Part shown: positions 59,170 to 64,000 of the stretch, one piece after another
Layout of the letters: each line of letters starts with the position of its first letter
Position numbering within the stretch: position 1 is the stretch's first letter
Assembly: GCA_022828125.1 (NCBI GenBank)
Contig: JAJEJD010000020.1
Location: 1-64,000, forward strand
Direction of reading: 5' to 3'
Source: a bacterium
Lineage (GTDB): Bacteria > UBA8248
DNA: 64,000 nt
Position numbers and translations under genes: made by a program
Notes under the pieces: model-generated
Told to the model about the DNA's origin: nothing
The model's database searches: none
What the model saw: only the letters and a program-made list of their open reading frames with translations

Positions 59170-60324
59170 TCAGGCGGGGTATTTCTCCACCAGGCGCTTT
59201 GCAATCACGATCCGCTGGATGTCGTTCGTGCCCTCGCCCACTTGTAAGAGGATGGAGTCGCGGTAATAGCGCTCGACCGGCAACTCCTTGATGTAGCCGT
59301 ACCCCCCGTGGATGTGCACGGCGGCCTCGGAGGCTCTCTGGCAGGCGTCTGAGGCGAAGAGCTTCGCCATGCCGGCTTCCAGGTCGCAGCGCACGCCCTG
59401 GTCCTTCATGCGCGCCGCGCGGTAGGTGAGCTGGCGGGCCGCCTCGAGGGAGGTCGCCATGTCGGCGAGCTTCATCTGGATGGCCTGGTGCTCGGCGATG
59501 GGCTTGCCCATGCTCTTTCTCTGCTGGGCGTATTTGACGGAATCCTCAAAGCAGGCGGCATGAAGCCCCACCGCCCGGGCGGCCACCTGGATACGGCCCA
59601 GTTCCAGGGCCGCCATGAGCTGATGAAATCCCCTGTTCTCCTCGCCGATCAGGCACGAAGCCGGTACCGGGCAATCCTCAAAAACCAGCTCACCCGTCCG
59701 AAGGCCCTTGTAACCCATCTTGTCCAGATGGCGGCTGATACTGAATCCGGGCAGGTTCCTGTCCATGAGGATGCAGCTTATCCCCCGGGTGGGTTTCTCC
59801 GCCTTGGGGTTCGTACGGGCCATGATCGCAAAATGCGTGGCGTTCTCGCTGTTGGTGATGAACATCTTCGAGCCGTTGACGACGTAGTCCTGCCCCTCGC
59901 GGCGGGCGGAAGTCCTCAAAGCCGCGACGTCGGACCCGCCATCCGCCTCGGTGATGCCGATGCCGAAGCGCATTTTCCCCTCGGCCACTTTCGGCAGCCA
60001 CTCCCGGCGCTGCTCGTCGTTGCCGAATTCGCTGATCATCCATCCCACCATCGAATGGCTGCCGAGCACGCCGGTCAAGCTCATCCAGCCCCGCGCCAAC
60101 TCCTCGGTCAGAACTGTAAAACTCATCGCGTCCATCTCGCTGCCGCCATAACACTCCGGCACGAGCGCGCCGAAATATCCCAGTTCCTTCATCCGGTCGA
60201 CCAAAGGATGAGGATATTCATCTTTATGTTCATACTCGCTGGCGACCGGAATCACTTCCTGGTCCACGAATTGCCGAACGCTGCTCTGCAGCGCGGTCTG
60301 AAACTCACTCAACTGGACATCCAT
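59170..60324 (-). CDS. Acyl-CoA dehydrogenase
   Basis: This 384-aa FAD enzyme oxidises acyl-CoA to trans-2-enoyl-CoA. FAD/substrate signature 1 is FGIGITEADGGSDVAALRTS (about residues 116-135), MFITNSENATHFAIMARTN follows, and signature 2 is near QMKLADMATSLEAARQLTYR. The C-terminus has HIHGGYGYIKELPVERYYRD, with the usual catalytic Glu of the KE..V-type members, then QVGEGTNDIQRIVIAKRL. Length and motifs are standard. It is on the minus strand with the ferredoxin-like gene upstream (42-nt gap), which may pass its electrons on. Confidence 0.93.
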   Translation of the reverse strand: MDVQLSEFQTALQSSVRQFVDQEVIPVASEYEHKDEYPHPLVDRMKELGYFGALVPECYGGSEMDAMSFTVLTEELARGWMSLTGVLGSHSMVGWMISEFGNDEQRREWLPKVAEGKMRFGIGITEADGGSDVAALRTSARREGQDYVVNGSKMFITNSENATHFAIMARTNPKAEKPTRGISCILMDRNLPGFSISRHLDKMGYKGLRTGELVFEDCPVPASCLIGEENRGFHQLMAALELGRIQVAARAVGLHAACFEDSVKYAQQRKSMGKPIAEHQAIQMKLADMATSLEAARQLTYRAARMKDQGVRCDLEAGMAKLFASDACQRASEAAVHIHGGYGYIKELPVERYYRDSILLQVGEGTNDIQRIVIAKRLVEKYPA

Positions 60325-60366
60325 TCCTTCGCTCCCGGAATTACGCGCGACAACAGCTTTGCGTTT

Positions 60367-60708
60367 TCAACCGAACAACGAAAGCCCGCTTATCTCTTCG
60401 GGTATCAAGAGCCGCTCCACGGGTTCGCCGTTTTCCAAATGTTTTTCCACGATTTCTTCGGCATCTTCCGGCCTCACGCCGCCATACCAGACATTGTCGG
60501 GCATCACGCAAACAACTGCGCCATGCTCGCAGACATCCATGCAACTCGTCGCCAGTATGCGCGCCCGGCCTTTGAGGTTTTTCTCTTCCAGAAGGGATTT
60601 CATCCGCTCGCGGACCTCCAGGGAACCGCAGTGGGTGCAACTTCCCTTGGGATGATCCGCCGCACGCTCGTTCGTACACACCAAAACATAGCGTTTGTCC
60701 CTGAACAT
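60367..60708 (-). CDS. Thioredoxin-like [2Fe-2S] ferredoxin
   Basis: This 113-aa protein resembles the thioredoxin-fold [2Fe-2S] ferredoxin group. Cluster Cys residues are VCTNERAADHPKGSC (first pair), with SCTHCG nearby, and ATSCMDVCEHGAVVCVMPDN (second pair). It carries electrons in the cytoplasm, probably from or to the acyl-CoA dehydrogenase encoded next, or to hydrogenase/dehydrogenase complexes. ATG 60708 has GAGGTGG upstream; an in-frame GTG at 60717 is the alternative. The gene is divergent from lutA, with a palindromic operator-like site between. Confidence 0.82.
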   Translation of the reverse strand: MFRDKRYVLVCTNERAADHPKGSCTHCGSLEVRERMKSLLEEKNLKGRARILATSCMDVCEHGAVVCVMPDNVWYGGVRPEDAEEIVEKHLENGEPVERLLIPEEISGLSLFG

Positions 60709-60745
60709 TTCTTCCACCTCGGGGGTTAATTATGAGACGGATATC

Positions 60746-60768
60746 TAGTATTGCCCATGACAATACTA
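60746..60768. promoter_or_regulatory. Palindromic operator-like site between divergent genes
   Basis: TAGTATTG (60746-60753) and CAATACTA (60761-60768) form a perfect 8-bp dyad with a 7-nt centre, 38 nt before the ferredoxin ATG and 155 nt before lutA. The size and spacing suit a dimeric regulator of the GntR or similar type; no regulator gene is adjacent, so the factor is unknown. Confidence 0.5.
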
Positions 60769-60858
60769 AAAGTGCTCTTCACTTCCTTTCAGAGCCGTAT
60801 GGAAGCTAACATTTATGAAACCTCCGTTCAATGGGAATCTTCTTTTCCTTTGTTTGTA

Positions 60859-60886
60859 TTGAAGATGCAAAACGGCATAATATATT
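60859..60886 (+). promoter_or_regulatory. Probable promoter of lutA
   Basis: TTGAAG (60859-60864), a 16-nt spacer and TATATT (60881-60886) lie in an AT-rich stretch 36 nt before the lutA ATG at 60923. Confidence 0.45.
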
Positions 60887-60922
60887 GATATCGGGCTGCG
60901 CATTCTCTGGGGATAGCGGATA

Positions 60923-61699
60923 ATGTCTTCTGAAACGCATGAGAACCGACCCAAGCGTGTCTTCCTCTTCGCTACGTGTCTGGTAGATCAGTTTTTCCCC
61001 GAAGTCGGCGAGGCGACCGTCCATTTGATCGAGAGTGCGGATATCGAGGTGATTTATCCGGAAGGGCTCACCTGTTGCGGACTCCCCCACTTCAACAACG
61101 GTTTCAGGGCCGAGGCGAGGAAAATTCTCGAACCCCAATTGCGCCTGCTAGAGGGAAACATTCCGATCATCGTACCCTCGGGGTCTTGCGGCTGGATGCT
61201 CAAAAGCGTTTTACCCACCTTGTTCCCGGACGACCCATGGGAGCGGGAAAAAGCCGCGCAAATCTCCGGGCGCGTTATCGAATTGTCCCAATTCCTGTGC
61301 AAGATAAAAGTGGACGATTTCGGCGCAACACTCCCCGGGAAAACCGTGTATCACGATTCGTGCCACCTACTGCGCGGCATGGGAGAAAACCAAACGCCCC
61401 GCCAGTGCCTCGATTTAGTGGCCGAGAACCGGGAGGAATTGCCCGATTGCGACCGCTGCTGCGGGTTCGGCGGCTCGTTCGCCGTTAAATTCCCGGAAGT
61501 CTCATGCGCCATGCTTGACGAGAAGATCAAATCCGCCGAGAAAGTCGATGCAACCTGGCTCGTGGCGGCAGACGCCGGCTGTATGCTGCACATCTCGGGT
61601 GGATTATCGAAGCGAAACTCGAAAATCAAACTTCTCCATCTTGCGCAGGCCCTCTCCGGCCCAAATAATCCGGGTTGGCCCGAGGAAGACCAAGCTTGA
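60923..61699 (+). CDS. lutA: LutA-like (Fe-S)-binding oxidoreductase subunit
   Basis: This 258-aa protein with two CCG domains is of the LutA/GlcF/HdrD type. Domain one has VFLFATCLVDQFFPEVGEAT and GLTCCGLPHFNNGFRAEARK (about residues 48-67). Domain two has YHDSCHLLRGMGENQTPRQC (about 140-159) and DCDRCCGFGGSFAVKFPEVS (about 175-194). It binds an iron-sulfur cofactor and, with LutB and LutC, oxidises L-lactate to pyruvate in B. subtilis-type systems. Its stop TGA (61697-61699) overlaps the next gene's TTG start, and the fused LutB-LutC protein follows. GGGGA precedes the ATG. Confidence 0.85.
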   Translation: MSSETHENRPKRVFLFATCLVDQFFPEVGEATVHLIESADIEVIYPEGLTCCGLPHFNNGFRAEARKILEPQLRLLEGNIPIIVPSGSCGWMLKSVLPTLFPDDPWEREKAAQISGRVIELSQFLCKIKVDDFGATLPGKTVYHDSCHLLRGMGENQTPRQCLDLVAENREELPDCDRCCGFGGSFAVKFPEVSCAMLDEKIKSAEKVDATWLVAADAGCMLHISGGLSKRNSKIKLLHLAQALSGPNNPGWPEEDQA

Positions 61700-63816
61700 A
61701 TACGCCTTTCAACGAGCGCGCGACTTCCGCATTGGTCAACATCCCTCTGCAGGAAGCCCTTCACGCGGCTACGGGCAAATTCGCCAACCAGCGCGCTCAG
61801 GCTTTCGAATCGACAGCGGCACCGCTCGCCTTGCGGGCAAAGGCAAGGGAAATTCGCAGAAAAACATTCGACGAGATCGACAAGCATCTCGAAACCTTGT
61901 TCGGGAGCCTCCAGAATCTCGGCGTGCATATTCATGCTGCGCCCGATGCGGATTCAGCAAAGCGAATTGTCCTCGAAATCGCTCGCAAGCACGGAGTCGA
62001 GACGGTCGTCAAGAGCAAATCCATGGCGTCCGAGGAGATCCATCTGAATCAAGCACTGGAGGCGGCGGGAATCACCCCCTATGAAACAGACCTGGGCGAA
62101 TGGATACTGCAACTGGCCAACGAGACGCCTAGCCACCTTGTGGCGCCGGCCATCCATAAAACACTAAAGCAAGTGCAAGACCTTTTTCGCGAAAAAGTAG
62201 ACCCAAACGCCGGCTCTGACCCCCAAGAGCTCACATCAATCGCGCGGGAGAAACTGAGAACGGAGTTCCTGCGCGCGGGGATGGGAATCAGCGGCGTGAA
62301 TTTCGCAGTGGCGGAAACCGGAACGCTCTGCCTCGTCACGAACGAGGGAAACGGACGGCTCGTTACGACTTTACCCAAAGTCCATGTCGCTATTATGGGG
62401 TTCGAAAAAGTAGTGCCTACGCTGCGAGAGGCGCTTACACTCCTTTCCGTGCTCCCTCGCAGCGCGACCGGCCAGAAACTCACGAGCTATTTCACTATGC
62501 TCACCGGGCCGAGGAGGGCAGATGAGGCCGACGGACCCGATGAGGTTCATCTCGTACTCCTCGACGGGGGGCGTTCGAGACATCTCGGGACGCCGTTTCA
62601 GGAGGCGTTTCATTGCATCCGCTGCGGAGCTTGCCAAAACGCCTGCCCGGTTTTCCAGACGGTCGGTGGTCACACGTACGACTCCGTATACGGAGGGCCG
62701 ATCGGTTCCATCCTCAGTCCCATGTTCCGTGGCCTTGACGTTTCAGGAGAACTACCTGCGGCATCAAGTCTGTGCGGCGCCTGTATGGATGCCTGCCCCG
62801 TATTCGTCGACATTCCCCGCATGTTGCTGGAAATGAGGGAAACAAGAACGGTCAAAAAAAACAATGCTCTGATGGAGAGATTCTCATTTCGCTTGCTCGG
62901 TATGGCGATGCGCAAACCTTTTATTTGGGAGACGGGTTTCAAGGTGGGGTCCGTTTTTTCAAGATTCCTGAACGCCAAAGCGGCCACATGGCTGCCAGGC
63001 CCTCTAGGTGCGTGGGCGCAGGGGCGCGAGCTTCCGAAAATTGCGAAAAAAAGTTTCCGCGCGCGCTGGCGGGAGAAAAAACGAAGAGGCGTCGATTCGT
63101 CTACAACACCTCATGACACACCACGAGCCAGCGGTCAGGACGCAGTAATCGAAAAGACCCACCAAGCCCTGGAGTTGGCTCATGGCTTGTCGCACGGCCA
63201 CTTTGAAAGCACCGAAGACCCTCTGCCGGAAATCAGCGTCCCGGACGCCGCCGCCCGCTTCGCGGCAGAGTTCGAAGCGGTAGCGAATCCCGTTCATCGC
63301 CCGTATTCTGTGGATGACGTTCGGGAGTATGTGCTCGATCTGGCAGCTAAATGGAAAGAATACCCCGTCGCTATCAGTGACGGCCTGCCGATCGAAGTAA
63401 CCGATTGGCTTATGGATGAAGGGTTTGACGTGATTCCCCCATCGAGCGAGGGAGATAATCGAGACGCTATCGCCCGTTGCGGCATCGGAATTACGGGCTG
63501 CGACTGGGCGATTGCGGAAACAGGCAGTATTGTTCTGCGGAGCGGGCCCGGCCATCCGCGCCTTCACTCCCTGCTACCGGAAACTCACTTGGCCCTCATT
63601 CCTGAAAAGAACATCCTGCCCCATATTTCCTCGCTGGGACCTGAACTCGAAAGAACTCTCAAGCAAGGAGAAGGAGCCTCGCCCAGTTGCGTCAACATCA
63701 TTACGGGCCCCAGCCGCTCGGCCGACATCGCCCTGACGCTCATCAAAGGCGTGCATGGCCCTCGAGATGTTTTTGCGATTATCGTTCCTGACGCACTCAT
63801 TTCGGGAGACTCGTGA
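61696..63816 (+). CDS. LutB-LutC fusion protein (lactate-utilisation iron-sulfur and LUD-domain protein)
   Basis: This 706-aa protein joins two Lut subunits. The N-terminal LutB-like part (about residues 1-450) has a LUD domain with MGISGVNFAVAETGTLCLVT (about 194-213) and LPKVHVAIMGFEKVVPTLRE. Two [4Fe-4S] motifs follow, CIRCGACQNACPVFQTVGGH (about 306-325) and CGACMDACPVFVDIPRMLLE (about 359-378). After a charged linker (about 450-510), a second LUD domain, the LutC-like part, has ISDGLPIEVTDWLMDEGFDV and CGITGCDWAIAETGSIVLR-type sequence, with LPETHLALIPEKNILP near the end. The start is TTG 61696 (TTGA overlap with lutA; GAGGA 7 nt upstream), rather than TTG 61675. Normally LutB and LutC are separate. 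Confidence 0.85.
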   Translation: MNTPFNERATSALVNIPLQEALHAATGKFANQRAQAFESTAAPLALRAKAREIRRKTFDEIDKHLETLFGSLQNLGVHIHAAPDADSAKRIVLEIARKHGVETVVKSKSMASEEIHLNQALEAAGITPYETDLGEWILQLANETPSHLVAPAIHKTLKQVQDLFREKVDPNAGSDPQELTSIAREKLRTEFLRAGMGISGVNFAVAETGTLCLVTNEGNGRLVTTLPKVHVAIMGFEKVVPTLREALTLLSVLPRSATGQKLTSYFTMLTGPRRADEADGPDEVHLVLLDGGRSRHLGTPFQEAFHCIRCGACQNACPVFQTVGGHTYDSVYGGPIGSILSPMFRGLDVSGELPAASSLCGACMDACPVFVDIPRMLLEMRETRTVKKNNALMERFSFRLLGMAMRKPFIWETGFKVGSVFSRFLNAKAATWLPGPLGAWAQGRELPKIAKKSFRARWREKKRRGVDSSTTPHDTPRASGQDAVIEKTHQALELAHGLSHGHFESTEDPLPEISVPDAAARFAAEFEAVANPVHRPYSVDDVREYVLDLAAKWKEYPVAISDGLPIEVTDWLMDEGFDVIPPSSEGDNRDAIARCGIGITGCDWAIAETGSIVLRSGPGHPRLHSLLPETHLALIPEKNILPHISSLGPELERTLKQGEGASPSCVNIITGPSRSADIALTLIKGVHGPRDVFAIIVPDALISGDS

Positions 63817-63864
63817 TGAGTCACCTCCCCGAAGCTAAAATGAAGTATTTTGCACGACTCAATG

Positions 63865-63905
63865 AATAAACCCCTCGAGTGAATAGTCTGCCCGAGGGGT
63901 TTATT
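63865..63905. terminator. Bidirectional rho-independent terminator
   Basis: AATAAACCCCTCG (63865-63877) and CGAGGGGTTTATT (63893-63905) form a perfect 13-bp inverted repeat with a 15-nt loop. The A/T-rich outer parts give T-runs on both strands, so the hairpin can end the plus-strand lut operon and the minus-strand glutamine synthetase gene. Confidence 0.85.
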
Positions 63906-63942
63906 ATTGTTCTCTACTTTTCAGAATCGGTGACGCAAAAAA

Positions 63943-64000
63943 TTAAATGTCATAGTAGAGATGGAATTCATGGGGATGCGGACGCAGTCGAACCGCATCC
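63943..64000 (-). CDS. Glutamine synthetase, last 18 codons (rest outside the window)
   Basis: The minus strand reads DAVRLRPHPHEFHLYYDI and then TAA (63945-63943). R-P-H-P-x-E-F-x-L-Y-Y is the C-terminal end of type-I-like glutamine synthetase-family proteins. It shares the bidirectional terminator with the lut operon. Which glutamine synthetase subfamily it belongs to cannot be told from so few residues. Confidence 0.6.
   Translation of the reverse strand, partial: DAVRLRPHPHEFHLYYDI

Overview
The window is GC-rich, densely coded DNA from a Gram-negative bacterium (DcaP-type porin, TRAP and ABC uptake systems with periplasmic binding proteins). Its catabolic and redox gene content (molybdenum hydroxylase, aldehyde:ferredoxin oxidoreductase, formate dehydrogenase, FdrA, Tm-1-like proteins, LutABC, BatA/MoxR-type operon) resembles uncultivated lineages of the Tectomicrobia/Nitrospinota/deltaproteobacterial kind. 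That placement is inference; there is no rRNA or ribosomal marker here to fix it.

The main discovery is selenocysteine (Sec) use. Two genes that look truncated are intact if one in-frame TGA is read as Sec. (1) A two-domain rhodanese, 4896-5732, has TGA exactly at the catalytic cysteine (Y-U-Q-T-G-Y-R), followed by a perfect 7-bp hairpin with a GGC loop 17 nt downstream. (2) An AhpD/carboxymuconolactone-decarboxylase-family protein, 51943-52563 on the minus strand, has TGA at the second cysteine of its CxxC motif (C-E-I-U-x-x-H), followed by a hairpin with a GGTC loop. Both hairpins fit the bacterial SECIS pattern. TGA is an ordinary stop for many other genes here, so the code is not globally changed. 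No selA, selB, selC or selD lies in the window. The formate dehydrogenase alpha subunit uses Cys, not Sec.

Layout. 1-3794 (minus): porin fragment, then FAD and molybdopterin subunits of a xanthine-dehydrogenase-type enzyme with no 2Fe-2S subunit nearby. 4137-9811 (plus): SDR, Sec-rhodanese, an SsuABC/TauABC-like ABC importer with two permeases, and a small membrane protein. 9859-12319: cupin, luciferase-like monooxygenase, SDR. 23066-12524 (minus): a long catabolic cluster of flavoprotein, beta-hydroxyacid dehydrogenase, UbiX, a GatC-like small protein, FdrA, a 57-aa AllG/YlbE-like stub, amidase, VOC protein, TAXI binding protein and fused TRAP permease. 23333-24063: MNT/HEPN pair with a frameshifted HEPN gene. 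24160-26310: Tm-1-like protein and PEP-hydrolase-like TIM barrel. 41057-26648 (minus): a cell-envelope cluster of DUF4149, MBL-fold protein, DUF4159, VWA protein, DUF4175, MA-type peptidase with TPRs, MoxR, DUF58 and BatA/VWA. 41950-46356 (plus): two-gene NAD-linked formate dehydrogenase. 46516-50140: methyltransferase and three tandem EamA exporters. 50275-53690: monooxygenase, SDR, Sec-AhpD protein, LmbE deacetylase. 54144-58271: AOR and RecQ. 59170-64000: acyl-CoA dehydrogenase, thioredoxin-like ferredoxin, LutA and a LutB-LutC fusion, and the last codons of a glutamine synthetase.

The spacers carry a striking set of dispersed repeats: MITE-like elements with CTGTTGAAAAAG / CTTTTTCAACAG ends and variable palindromic cores, TAGGGACA...TGTCCCTA palindromes, and GTAGGGGCGGACC palindromes. 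In both solute-importer operons a long perfect hairpin lies between the binding-protein gene and the next transporter gene. All calls come from reading the sequence; no database search was run.
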